Origin: Chenopodium formosanum
Taxonomy: Eukaryota; Streptophyta; Magnoliopsida; Caryophyllales; Amaranthaceae
Reading direction: 5' to 3'
NCBI GenBank assembly: GCA_024500155.1
Contig: CM044867.1
Span: 29,089,632 to 29,153,631 of the forward strand
DNA: 64,000 nucleotides
The notes below the pieces were generated by a model. The model did not search any database. It was not told the origin of the DNA and saw only the letters and a program-made list of their open reading frames with translations. The translations under genes were made by a program, and so were the position numbers. Shown here piece by piece: positions 9,756-21,123 of the stretch; the stretch's first letter is position 1; each line of letters begins with the position of its first letter.

Positions 9756-12700
9756 TCAAGCAATAAGAAGCTTGACTCCGAAAGAAATTGAGCAGATCAT
9801 CAGACCCAACATGGCAAAGAAACCATATTTCCTGCAAGCAAAATATAGAAACAGTTAGTTTCTAGCAGTACAATTGACTTGGAAGCAAGTCAAGCACAGT
9901 CTCCTTTTGAGAGGGAAGGGGAAATTAAACAAATATAAGATCTGACAGTTTATGAAGAAATTTGAACTCGAGACCTAAAGGAAGGCCTAGCTAATTTTTT
10001 TTACATGTAATCATCGGTTAACATACTAGGAAGTAGGAACATGACAATATTGTACTATACTACTCAGATTATGATATTTGTATCGGACAAATGCCAGCTT
10101 AAGTAAGCTAAACAAAATCAACACCAATAAGGAAACAATTAATGCTTAGTATTTTTCATGATGATCTTTATCAAATGCAATTCAGAGTGGTCAGCCAATT
10201 CATGAGAATTTCTATGTTGGCTCAAAATACAGGATCAGATATCCAAATCCTCATACCTGTATGAGAATGTGGAGAGCATAATGAGTAATTGAGAGGACAT
10301 AGATATTCTCAATGCAGACTAAAAATCTTAAATGTCATGTTCAAGTAACATAGATATCCTCAATGCAGTCCTCTCACGGTAAAATAGTTCAGACCAATTT
10401 TTGACACTGAAAGTTAGCCCTAGATATAGTGAAAATCAACCCTTAACATAGCAACAGTCACCCCAGTCTCATAATCAGTTATTGTGCGACTGTCTCACAT
10501 ACAAGGTGTACCCCATAAATAAACCATTGTACTTGCAGCCATGCAGATAGATTATTTCTGTTATGCAGCTGAATATTTGAATGTGGAAACTTTAACTACC
10601 CTGACAATTCTTCACAAACATGGAGTTTAAGACATTTCAATAATTTCTTTAACAAATTAGGATAAAGAATTCCTCTTCCATTCATATTTGGTTCTTATCT
10701 AAAACTACGTTGTCTCCAACAGAACGGTCCATAAGCCAGCCATTAAATATGGTTCAAAATTTTCAAGCCTAAAACTCGTCTCCACAAAATTCCCTACAAT
10801 CTACTTCATGCAATCTAAACTTTATAAGGTGAAATTATATGGAAAGAAACAGGATAACACAAGATTAGACTATATATCATTTTTCGATAGAACTGTTCAA
10901 TAGTTAAACATCTGTTTTTTTTTTTTGGTACTTCATAAGGTGACATAAAGGATAATAATGTGAAAAAAAATAAATAAAAAAAAAAAATCAAAACTGCACC
11001 CATGTCATGAGTAACACCACATAGAGACCAACTAAGCTAACTGATATCTGCCAATTGGCTAATCAATGAGTTGCAAGCTCCTTCCTTAAGCGTGGTCACA
11101 ATTAGACTTGAAACAAATCTAAAGCTTCATATAAATCAATCATACGATTGCCACATGAGTAAGCTAAATTGGTTGAACAATCAACACAAGGATCAAAACT
11201 TAAGATAAAGGACATCATAAACAAAAATCTTTTGTCTAATTGCAAATGAGCAGGCCAAAAATAAAAAAAGGTCTTCACCAATATTATATTCATCAGCTAG
11301 CAGTGTCACATGGTAAAAGCCCTCAAATACTACCCAAACAATTCCGGCTATTCAGTTCCAAAAGTGAATTAAATAAATAGGTTGTGGTCTTGTGGAAGGT
11401 TTGAAGACCCTGCTGTTTTCTTTCTATATATATATATATATATATATGTATTTGGAAGTGCAATCGCTACACTTTTTGACCCAAAAAGACAAAAACTAAA
11501 AATATAAACATATTAAAACAAATGTCACAATACATCCAATAAATAAATAAATAAAATAAGCTAAGGAGATTTATTGTAACCTCGTAATATAAACAATATG
11601 ATGATAAAGGCGGCAACTAATGCTCATAAGAGTTGATGTATAGTCACATGCCATACTAGTATCCCAGACAAGCATAAATAGAGGTTATAAATTATTAAGG
11701 AGCGCAAATAGTTGTGGCAAAACACATTTGATGGTTTAAAACTCCAACTTCATGACCCAAAAGGAGTGGAACTTCTTGGGAAGAGTTGTGGAGGAAAGAA
11801 GCAAATTTTAAGGAAAGCCTAAACGAAAACAAATAAAGGTAGTGAAGAAAAATACTCGTTGACTCAAAAAGCTACTGCTACAGCAAGGGCTAGTGTGAAG
11901 GCTAAGGTCAAAGCTAGTACACTTTGGTTTATTCTGTATCATCATTGATAAAAACAGAGCATTTTCATCTTTGAGGGGGTATACAATCAAGAGAGCTACC
12001 TTCAGTCTCACATATCTGAACTATGAAAGGTTGAAGCTCTCTTATGAAAGACTAAAAGAGATCAATTTCTCAAGATGTACCAACAATTCAACATACAAAT
12101 CAGAAAAATGACAAGCCAGTGGCAATATAGGTAATAGGAAAACTAGCAAAACTAAATGTTCCTTTGTCAAATTAATGGACGGTCCTTTTACTTCTTCCTT
12201 GAATGGTTATCATATTACCATCGATTATGTGCTTCCAAATTCACTTAGTAAGTTCTTTACAAAAACGTATACAAAGGGTCAATTTTTATAAAGACACATA
12301 TAACACGACTTGATACAAAATTTTAAAATGCATTAAAATGAACACAAAGTGATGTGTGGAACATGACATATGCCTCTTTTTTTTGGGCAATTTCTGAACT
12401 AAAACTCTCCCCATTCACATGATCACCATTCACCAATAATTTACAATGGGTTAGTTTCTTATTGTTGATTCGTTACAAGTAATTGTCTTGCACGAGACCA
12501 TACAATCCGCTAAGGCGCTAACCCACACTTGCCCAAAAGGCTTCTACCTTAATCTCAAAATGAGACACATGAAATGGAAAAAGAAAAGAGACATACCCAA
12601 CAGTTAGACGTTTCTCAGGATCACCAGATGAGTAGCCAGTGAAGTAGAAATAGCGAGAAATAATGTAAACAACACCAAGCCCAGCACAAATACAAGGATG

Positions 12701-13072
12701 CCTCATTCCACCCAAAATCATCAATATGAAAAACATTGGCATCATTTCCAATGAATTCTGGTGCCCTCTCTGCAATAATCATCATTTATTTACACAGATT
12801 ATGATTAATTTCTTTCTAAATAGTAGTTGATCAACATTAACACAAAAGCAAAAATTCAATATTTTGTAAGAAATACCTGGACACAGTTGAAGAGTTTGGC
12901 ATCCTTGCTCTCAGATTCTAATGCATATAGAGTTGGATAAAAAACCTTATACCTGGAAAAAATTCACAACAATTAAGGAAAAATTAATCAAGAAGCTGAT
13001 GAATATTAAATAAAAAGTATCCATTAGAAAATACAAACAATATCATAGAATTAAAACAACAACAGCAACAGC

Positions 13073-13156
<84 letters not shown>

Positions 13157-13531
13157 AAAAAAACACCACAAATTTCATAACAACAAAAACCCACAACATT
13201 TGAGGTCAGAATAATCAAAATGTTAATTAAAAACAACAAAACATCACATGCAATTAAAGTCAATATATTTAAAATGTTAATGAGCATATACTATTAATTA
13301 AAATAACAAATAGAACCCAAATCATAAAATTAAAAACTAGAAAATCCCACAAAAAAACCTAAGCTCAAATATATTAAAAATAAAATAAAAATGGGTGTAC
13401 TTTTTTCTTGCTTTGCCGACTTGAAAAGCCATCCAAAAATTGAAGAAGCAATAGAAAACCAAAACCAAAACAACATATCCATATTCTTTAGCAAGAAATC
13501 CTTCTCCTGTTGCACCCATTTTCTCACTCAT
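9756..13531 (-). CDS. MGST3: microsomal glutathione S-transferase 3 (MAPEG family)
   Basis: Four exons on the minus strand: 13531-13401, 12952-12877, 12769-12597 and 9831-9756. All junctions are GT-AG and phase-consistent, giving 151 residues, the usual MGST3 size. The protein has the small four-helix membrane layout of MAPEG enzymes: helix 1 YGYVVLVLVFYCFFNFWMAF, then the family signature FNCVQRGHQNSLE, helices 2-3 (MFFILMILGG, ICAGLGVVYIISRYFYF), and a last helix in exon 4. Family members use glutathione for conjugation or peroxidase reactions in the ER membrane. ATG at 13531 is chosen; ATG at 13516 (five codons downstream) is possible. Intron 3 is large (9832-12596) with simple repeats such as (TA)n at 11427-11447; intron 1 holds an (AAC)n-poly(A) tract. 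Confidence 0.9.
13060..13153. repeat. (AAC)n followed by poly(A)
   Basis: CAACAACAA repeats run to about 13115 and then an A tract of nearly 40 bases, inside intron 1 of MGST3. A poly-Leu/Phe reading frame on the minus strand is an artefact of this repeat. Confidence 0.9.
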
Positions 13532-13924
13532 TTGACCAACAAATTTTACAATTTGACTACTATTCTTCAAGTTTTTTTCTGGGTTGTCGAAGATTTTCAG
13601 AGTTTCTAGTTGTATTTTTATATGAACAATGAATTAAATGATCGATTGAAATTTCAATGGGTGATGTAAGGGATGACGTATGGATTAGCTGTGTTTGAGA
13701 TTGTAATTGTGGCTTCAATTTCTAATTTTCTGCCTTATTTGGATATTCAGATAGAGCGGGTCTTCGTACGGGGTCTAGAACTTTCCCATAAACCTGGTTT
13801 ATCAATCAATCAATCAATCATCGATAACTATATACGAGCCATGACACATCATCTCCTAGTGTAGGTATATTGAGAAATTATATCACAAAGATATGAATAA
13901 ATATTCCCACAATCAATTATTCTA

Positions 13925-14250
13925 CTCCCTCCGTATTTTTTTAAGTGACACATATTGACCGACACATAGTTTTAGGCAATTTAATTGACTTAAATAAAAT
14001 AAGAGGTAAGTGGGGTAGTGGAGTATTAAAAAATTGTTAAAGAAAGATAGTGGGGTTAATAATTTATTGAAAAGTAATGAATGTGAGAGGAAAGATATAA
14101 TAAAAAAAGTAGTAGTGGGTTTGGGTGGGGACTATGAGAGGAGAGAGATATAATTTTTTAATGTATTGTTTTGCCAAAAAAGGAAATGTATCATTTAAAA
14201 AAACATGGCCGGAAATGGAAAATGTATCACTTAAAAAAACACGGAGGGAG
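13925..14250. mobile_element. complete Stowaway-like MITE
   Basis: Starts CTCCCTCCGT and ends ACGGAGGGAG with TA on each side (13923-13924, 14251-14252). At 326 bp with no coding capacity it is a textbook Tc1/mariner-derived Stowaway. It lies about 400 bp upstream of the MGST3 start. Confidence 0.9.
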
Positions 14251-14253
14251 TAT

Positions 14254-14690
14254 TAAGGAAACAATAATAATCCCAAAGAAAACATCTACTTAATATTCCA
14301 TGATTATGGTAATATATAAGTATGCAATCTTCCATAAAAAAAAATAATAATAATAATAAATAAATAAACATTCTTTGACTTAACAAAAATAAGGAAAATT
14401 CAATTTAAAGTTTGCCATCTTTTTTGACAAGTCACCAGACAAGCAAATATTTGCACTATTAAACTTAACAAATATACCCTTCAAAAATTTTTAAGATACT
14501 CTTCAAAAAAGACTTAACAAAGATTTAAAAAAAAGGTTCTTTATTATAAATATTAATTATGCAATATTATACTAACTTTATACTTTTCCTTCAAAAAAAA
14601 AATACTAACTTTATACTTGACTTTAACTTTTGGTAACAAACAATTAGTAGTTCGGTTATATAATATATTATATATTTATTTTATTTTAAA
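14254..14690. other. intergenic AT-rich spacer
   Basis: No coding signal; short (AAT)n at 14343-14360 and AT-rich sequence only. Confidence 0.5.
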
Positions 14691-14909
14691 ATACTCCTTT
14701 CGTCCCATAATATAGTTCACGCTTGTGTTTTTTCACGGTTTAAGAAATAAGAAGAGAAATTGAATAAAGTACATTAATAAAAGTGAAAGTATGCACAATC
14801 ATAGACAAAAGTTAAACGCAATTTCTATCATACTCCTGGAGTACCGTGCACAAGGTACTCCGGGTTAATAAAGTACATGTTATTTTAATGTTAACTTCTT
14901 ATTATTTCA

Positions 14910-14911
<2 letters not shown>

Positions 14912-14968
<57 letters not shown>
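14912..14968. repeat. (TA)n microsatellite
   Basis: Uninterrupted TA dinucleotides of about 28 units, followed by CCCGTGCAATGCAC, which resembles a Helitron-end hairpin remnant. Confidence 0.9.
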
Positions 14969-14973
<5 letters not shown>

Positions 14974-15100
14974 CCGTGCAATGCACAGATTTTGTAAAAT
15001 TATTTAACGAACTATAACATTAATTTAACAATTATATATAAACAAAGAATTACATTTATAAACTTTTTAAAAAATAACTATATAGAGTTATAGACATCGA

Positions 15101-15141
15101 TTTTTATTTTATTTTATTTTATTTTATTTTATTTTTTTTTT
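15101..15141. repeat. (TTTTA)n microsatellite
   Basis: Pentanucleotide repeat running into a T tract. Confidence 0.8.
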
Positions 15142-15745
15142 TTGACAATGATGCATGTAAATTGTAAAGATTATTGATGTGTTAGACTTTATAAATATTG
15201 GAAAAAAAAAGGATCAATTGATTATTTAGAACCCATGCTATATACCCTATCATGTCCTTATTTTGTTGAAATAGTTTGCCATACACATTAGTTTATACAA
15301 GTTTAGTTAACTTTAACTTTAGTTTTCTATATGTAAAAATCAAATTTTTTAAAAAAATGAGTGAGTCATGGGTTTTTATTATAATATATAAGTAAGGTGA
15401 GGAAAATAAAAAAAAAATCATATTATTATAAAAAAAAAAAAAATTAGCATGAGATTAATATAAAAGTAAGGCTTTCCCAACTTATAGTATTAGCATGAGA
15501 TTATTATGGAAATATGTTCATGAGAATATTATAGAAATCTTGGAGAATATTACAAAATTAACTTAATATAAAATATATACATATAAGAATAATATTTCAT
15601 TAGGTGAATATTATAGGCTATAAATAATTTTCATGAAGAATTGACAAAATAAAAAAATTAAAAAAAAAAGGAAAGAAAAAAATGGAGGCAAAACTTTTAA
15701 CCAGTGAATGACACGTGTCATCACTGGTTTCGCTTTTAGTATTAA

Positions 15746-15951
15746 GGGCCTATTCATATTTACTGAACTGAGCTGAACTGAACTGAACTGAACTGAACTG
15801 AATGAACTGATTTGAACTGAACTGAACTGAATTGAGCTGAAATGAATATTTTATGTGAGAGGGAAATTAAGAGCTAAACTGAACTGAACTGAACTGATTG
15901 GAGCTGAACTGAACTGAACTGAATTGAAATTAAGTAAATGTGAACAGGCCC
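15746..15951. mobile_element. Tourist-like MITE with internal GAACT repeats
   Basis: Ends GGGCCTATTCATATTTACT and AGTAAATGTGAACAGGCCC are inverted copies, and TAA lies on both sides (15743-15745, 15952-15954). A 3-bp TWA duplication points to PIF/Harbinger. Most of the body is GAACTGAACT repeats, as in the copies at 17532, 62069 and 62568. Confidence 0.8.
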
Positions 15952-16135
15952 TAAGTTATTGATGATTATTGATATATATGTGTGTGTTATTTATATATAT
16001 TATATGTTATTTCACCTTTTTTTTTCAATCATCTTCCTTGTACACTCTCTTCCTTCCTCTTAGCTACTTCAACTCAAAATCAGACATTTCTCTCTCTTCT
16101 CTTCTTCCAGTTTTCTAGTTTTTTTCCAGAAATTA

Positions 16136-16140
<5 letters not shown>

Positions 16141-16214
<74 letters not shown>
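16141..16214. repeat. (CT)n microsatellite
   Basis: 37 CT units without interruption. The Ser-Leu reading frame through it is not a gene. Confidence 0.95.
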
Positions 16215-16217
<3 letters not shown>

Positions 16218-16577
16218 CTATTCTAACTCAAAAGCAAACACACTTTATCTAGGGTTTAAATGTGTTCATGTCTTGAAATTTAATACCTCTCGAAGACCTG
16301 AAGTGTTTGATTCTCTTTACTTTTTCCTAAAACTCAACGTTGCTAATGTTATATTGATGTGAACTTTTTATTATTTTAATCTTTATATATGTTATTTTTA
16401 AATAAGTTCCTGTTATTTTATGTTAAATAGCATGAGTTGAGATTAAAGTAACATATTGTTTTAATAAAATAACACAAGATTTAAGCAAAATAACATAAAG
16501 TGTAGGCAAAACAACACAACCATATTGTGTATGGAGTACCATGATCCATAAAACTCCAGGAGTATATAATACTAATT

Positions 16578-16949
16578 GAAGTTAAAAAGAGAAAGTGGAA
16601 AAAAGTATAAGGCATGTGCAAAATTCAAGGGTAAATGAGAAAGTACAATAAATAAAGATGAAAAGTGGGGGTTAAATGGTCTTTACATACAATCCAAAAA
16701 TAGAAACAGGATTACATTTTGGTTCTCCAAAATAGGAAAACAGAAAACAGAGGGAATCATAAATGAAAGTTAGAGCGAGAAAGTGCAAAAAAGTATAAAG
16801 CATATGCAAAATTCAAGGGTAAATAAGGATGTACAATGAATAAAGTTTAAAAAGTTAGGGTAAAATGATCTTTACATACTATCCAAAAATAGAAACATTT
16901 ATTACGTTTTATTTTTCCAAAATAGGAAAACGGGAAACGGAGGGAGTAG
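16578..16949. repeat. about 185-bp tandem duplication of a MITE arm
   Basis: Two diverged copies share AAATTCAAGGGTAAAT, CTTTACATAC-ATCCAAAAATAGAAACA and end in AAAACRGRAAACRGAGGGA. Only the second copy keeps the full CGGAGGGAG terminus. Confidence 0.7.
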
Positions 16950-17404
16950 ATGATGATCATATGATTACCTTAGAGAAAGTGAAATACTATTACAGTATTA
17001 CTACGTATATTGTTATTGATGGAATTGAAACATATAACATAATTCCCAAATCTTATATAATTTAATTACTTAAAATAAAAAAGGTTTGACTTATTTATAA
17101 CATAAATATTCTTATATATCTTTTAAAAAGCATTTTTAACATAATTTTGATAATTTTCTACATCATTTTATATCTAACATATACAAAATATATCTTTTGT
17201 AATCTTTTATTTTGATCAATTTTGACAACTACATTTTTAGAATTTTATTTGTTTTTTAAAAAAACTGATTATAATGGTACGTAGTTTAATACTACCTAGC
17301 TCCATTTCATATTATTTGTGACGATTTGACATAAAATAGAGAGGAAAAATATCTAATTATTGCAAATAATATGAAATAGAGGTAGTAGTGGTTATTAAAA
17401 ATTA

Positions 17405-17431
17405 CCGTGCATGGCACGAAAACTAACCTAG
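17405..17431 (+). mobile_element. Helitron 3' end
   Basis: Hairpin CCGTGCATGGCACG followed after nine bases by CTAG and then T, the layout of a Helitron terminus. The matching 5' end was not identified. Confidence 0.55.
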
Positions 17432-17531
17432 TTTTTTCAATGTTGGAGTACTTTTGTGGAGAAAATCAAAGTTTGTGTGCTTGATTTACAAAATAAACAT
17501 TGACAATTTCGAAAATCAATCAATAACATAA

Positions 17532-17765
17532 TACGGTTCTCATATGTTGAAATTCAGTTCAATTCAGTTCACCTCAGTTCAGTTCACCTTCAGCTCAGTT
17601 CAGTTCAGTTCATTTTTAATGATATAAAGCCAAATTTCATACATTTAAGATCTTATTAGTTATTACAACAACGATAATAATAATAATAATTATAATAATA
17701 ATAATAATCAATAAATAATAATAATAATAATCAATAAATAATAATAATAATAATAATAATCAATA

Positions 17766-17798
<33 letters not shown>

Positions 17799-18054
17799 TT
17801 AATCAGTAAATAATAATAATAATAATAATAATCAATAAATAATAATTATAATATATTTTTCTTAAATATTTAAATATGTATAATAATAAATAATCAATAA
17901 ATAATCAAAGATCACTAATCCGTAGTTAAAAATCACTAATTAATAAGTTCAGTTCAGTTTAGTTTAGTTCAGTTCAGCTCAGTTCAGCTCAGCTCAGTTC
18001 AGTTCAGTTCAGTTTAGTTTAGTTTAGTTTAGTTCAGTCAATGAGAACAGGCCC
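17532..18054. mobile_element. Tourist-like element with CAGTT repeats, enlarged by (AAT)n
   Basis: The left side GGTTCTCATATGTTGAA and the right side TCAATGAGAACAGGCCC are inverted relatives of the ends of the short element at 62069-62194. Between blocks of TTCAGTTCAG repeats lies a long AAT/CAATAAATAAT array. The outer left GGGCC end appears lost. Confidence 0.6.
17681..17905. repeat. (AAT)n array with CAATAAAT interruptions
   Basis: AAT trinucleotides repeatedly broken by AATCAATAAAT, giving a higher-order pattern inside the Tourist-like element. Confidence 0.85.
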
Positions 18055-18195
18055 CTGGTTCACCCTTTGGGATAATTCTGATTCAAGGCTCAGTTTTAGT
18101 TTTCAAATTTTTCAATTTCATTTAGAAAAAATGAGGATTATTTTTCTGGTAGATTTTGAATTAACATCTCAATTCATTATAAAATATTTTGAAAT

Positions 18196-18222
18196 CCGTA
18201 CATGGCACGGGGCTTAGTTTAG
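18196..18222 (+). mobile_element. possible Helitron 3' end
   Basis: CCGTACATGGCACGG hairpin followed by GGCTTAGTTTAGT; the terminal CTRR is degenerate. Confidence 0.35.
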
Positions 18223-18223
18223 T

Positions 18224-19181
18224 ATTTTACTAATTTTTTCCCTCCACTAATGACCCTCTCATATCATATTTAAATATTTTTCATATAATCTCTCTTCCCC
18301 ACTTATACTCAATTTTACTTTTTGGACTTTCTTATTATTTAACGTAACCAACCTCACTTCAATCATAAAATAGTACTTTCTATTATAACTTCTAAAACTT
18401 CGTATCTAGAGAATTGAGTAAGAAATAAAATACGGGGGAGTACCATCCATTAACGAACAATTAAGAACATTGTGAGACTTTATAAAGAGGGACACCCTTT
18501 TAATAAGAATTTAATTTATAGCTCTTGTATAAGGCGGATTTACGTTTATTTAATTTTTATGAGATAGTCGATCAATTTATGGGTAATTTACATTTTAATG
18601 GTAACTTAAATCCCTTTGGGTAACTTTTAATTCGAATTGACCTAAAAATTGGAGAGGGGTCAGATCAAGACACAATCGGACGTCGGCTGCTTGTAATGAG
18701 TTAGATTATATTTTAATGTGTAATTTCTAATGGATAAATGCTATATATGAAAGCTAATATGATTAATTTAATGCATTATAAGATATTTTTAAACGTATAA
18801 AACTTTTTTTAGAAAAGTGGGTGAAAGAATGGTGTCCTCCGAACAAGTGTATTATTCTGATAGAGGGTTCGGAACTAATTAATTAGGAAATTTAATTATT
18901 ACATCTTGCTCTTGACTGAACCCTAGGGGTCACACCTAATCGTGTAACCAAACCAAGGCGACGATTTAAGCCGAAGGATTAAATAAGTGTATAGAGATTT
19001 TACGAACTAAGACGTCGAATTCCGAGCTTAGAGCGTCCAAGCAGAGTGTCGAACGTCGAGTCAATTTATGCAATCGACGAGATGAGAAATTAGTCAATCA
19101 ACAAGTCAACGTGCGCGAAAATCCTAGCCTCACAATGGTCTAGCCAAGCGAGGGTTAGGTGGACTAGCATGGCTAGTATAA
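18224..19181. other. intergenic, unassigned repeat-like sequence
   Basis: No coding region. From about 18820 to 19180 base composition shifts to higher GC, with GGGGTCACACCTAATCGTG and several CGTCGA-type words. This looks like a fragment of an older element, perhaps an LTR, but I find no ends. Confidence 0.35.
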
Positions 19182-19519
19182 TCAATACTATATACTAAAG
19201 TAATCACCAGAAATATTCTAGAATTACATGTGTCGCGTTTACATTAAAAAATTTCCCTCCAAAAACTTTTTATTTTTTTAAATTTAATTATTTTCCTTAG
19301 AAAATAAAAAGATAATTGATTAAAAAAAATAAAATAAACAACCTTTTTCAAAAAAAAAAAAAAGAATATATAGCCTAAATAATAGAACAATAACAACAAA
19401 CTTAAATAAATAATATATTAAAAATATATACAATCTATAAACAAATACAAACTTATTATAATTTACAAATATAATCTTTTTCCTGTGAATATCCGAGCGT
19501 TGCTCGGGCAAAGAACTAG
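19182..19519 (+). mobile_element. small non-autonomous Helitron
   Basis: Starts TCAATACTATATACTAAAG and ends with hairpin CCGAGCGTTGCTCGG and CTAG before T. The 338-bp length and the TC...CTAG ends fit a non-autonomous Helitron. Confidence 0.65.
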
Positions 19520-19520
19520 T

Positions 19521-20159
19521 ACAATACTAAAACAGACACCATGAATGACACATGTCATTTCCTGGTGTAGTGTTTTCCCTCCAAAATTACCCCCTTCCTT
19601 TTTTTTTTTATTATTTTATTATTTTTTAATTTCTTAATCTATCCAATGTTACCTGCTATAATTTATACACAAAATATACACCAAATCATATAATTATGAT
19701 ATTTTTTTATTCACCTACTTTTTAAAATTGTAATAAAATATTTCCCAAATCTATTACTTTATATCTTTAAAGAGCACAATACATCATATTGTATTCTTTA
19801 CAATTATTAATTTGAATTATTTAAATAAGGTAATTGTGAAACAATATTACAAAACCCGATGAATTTATTATTATTGTTATTGTTATTTTGTTCTTGCAAT
19901 ATTTATCATTGAGAAATTTCAAAATATTATTTTTATTAGAAATTTTCCTACTTAAGTACTAATAACATAATACGATGTATTTCTTGGAAAAAAATATAAC
20001 ATCATTCTATTTCAACTCTTTTGTTATATTCCATGTTTAATTTTATATCAAATAAGAAGGAAAAAAAAAACACAACCTTTGTTAAAGTTGTGTTTTGTCG
20101 ATGGTAGTTTTATATAATTTTTTTTTTCTTTACCGTGCATGGCACGGGTCCTAAGCTAG
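19521..20159 (+). mobile_element. second non-autonomous Helitron, adjacent
   Basis: Begins ACAATACTAAAACAG right after the previous element's CTAGT and ends CCGTGCATGGCACGG...GCTAG before T. Near its 5' end is ATGACACATGTCAT inside a longer imperfect palindrome. The initial TC is not seen, so the exact start is uncertain. Confidence 0.6.
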
Positions 20160-20160
20160 T

Positions 20161-20880
20161 AAATGAATAATTTTTCACTAGCACTATATATTGACTTTAG
20201 TACCAAGTTGTCTTGTTGACTAAAATTAGTTATATGGATTAAATTAGTTATATGGATTATTTACGAAATTATCAATTGCTAAGTATCCACTATACTTAGG
20301 CATTCTCTACTTTTATTTCATTCTCTTTATTTTTGATTTTTTCTTTTAATAAGCTCTTATGTTTGCGATTGAGTACAAACTAATGTGATTAAAAAAATAT
20401 ATAGTTTGTGCATGTGATATTTCAACTATGTTATCTAATAAGAAACTTTAAAATAAATGATTATAGTGTAAATTTATATGAATAAATTGTGGATGATTAA
20501 CTAGCTTAGGTGGTTAAAAGTCTCGAGGGGTAGTACTTAAGACTCATGATCAAATTCCGTCTATCATAATGTAATACAGGGTTATAATGATAGAATACAT
20601 GAGAGTGAGGGACTAAAAGGAATAACTCAACAAATCATACATTCTTTTATTAATAGCCGTGAGTAAAAAATTAGAATACATTTTGATATACAGAACGAAC
20701 AATAATCTAGCCCTTCCTATAGGTATAAAAATGTCTACCAAAAAAACGTAGAACTATAAAAGAAAAGAAAATAAAAATGTAACTTATAGTATGGGAAAAA
20801 AATGTAATAAATAATAAAAAAAAATTGATCAGCTTCCAAAACTTGCAGCTTTCCTGAAGAAAATTTCCGTCGAACGTTAC
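20161..20880. other. intergenic; probable 3' flank of the O-fucosyltransferase gene
   Basis: AT-rich with no coding signal. The 3'UTR of the minus-strand gene ending at 21124 probably reaches into the right end of this stretch. Confidence 0.45.
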
Positions 20881-21123
20881 GCATATGCTTACAATGACAA
20901 GGAGACATCCACTTGCTGAAGATATCTGGCCTTTAGTACCTCAAAGTGCAGCCTCATTACAATGGGGGCAGTTAAAAAACACATCATAACTTTGGTCAGT
21001 CTTTGGTGCATCAGCATTCTCCAAACTAGCACCCGAGGGAGATCGACGTTGTCCAAAGCAGATTGCTTAGTTTTTCCAATGGAAATGATGCAAAAGAATG
21101 TGGACATATTTGCAAAACTACCT

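Larger units (their letters stand above)
14694..16948. mobile_element. decayed Stowaway-like element split by a nested insertion
   Basis: The left arm (from 14694, CTCCTTTCGTCCC) and the right arm (ending CGGAGGGAG at 16948, then TA) have Stowaway-type ends but lie 2.2 kb apart. Between them, a second element appears to run from about 14832 to 16570: its ends share CTCCTGGAGT/ACTCCAGGAG and sit next to TA. The right arm itself is duplicated in tandem (16578-16949). Boundaries of the inner element are approximate. Confidence 0.5.

Noticed and set aside
13051..13287. Poly-Phe/Leu reading frame on the minus strand
   Set aside because: It is only the translation of the (AAC)n-poly(A) tract inside MGST3 intron 1.
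15982..16362. 126-codon frame with a long Ser-Leu repeat
   Set aside because: Created by the (CT)n microsatellite; no flanking conserved protein sequence.
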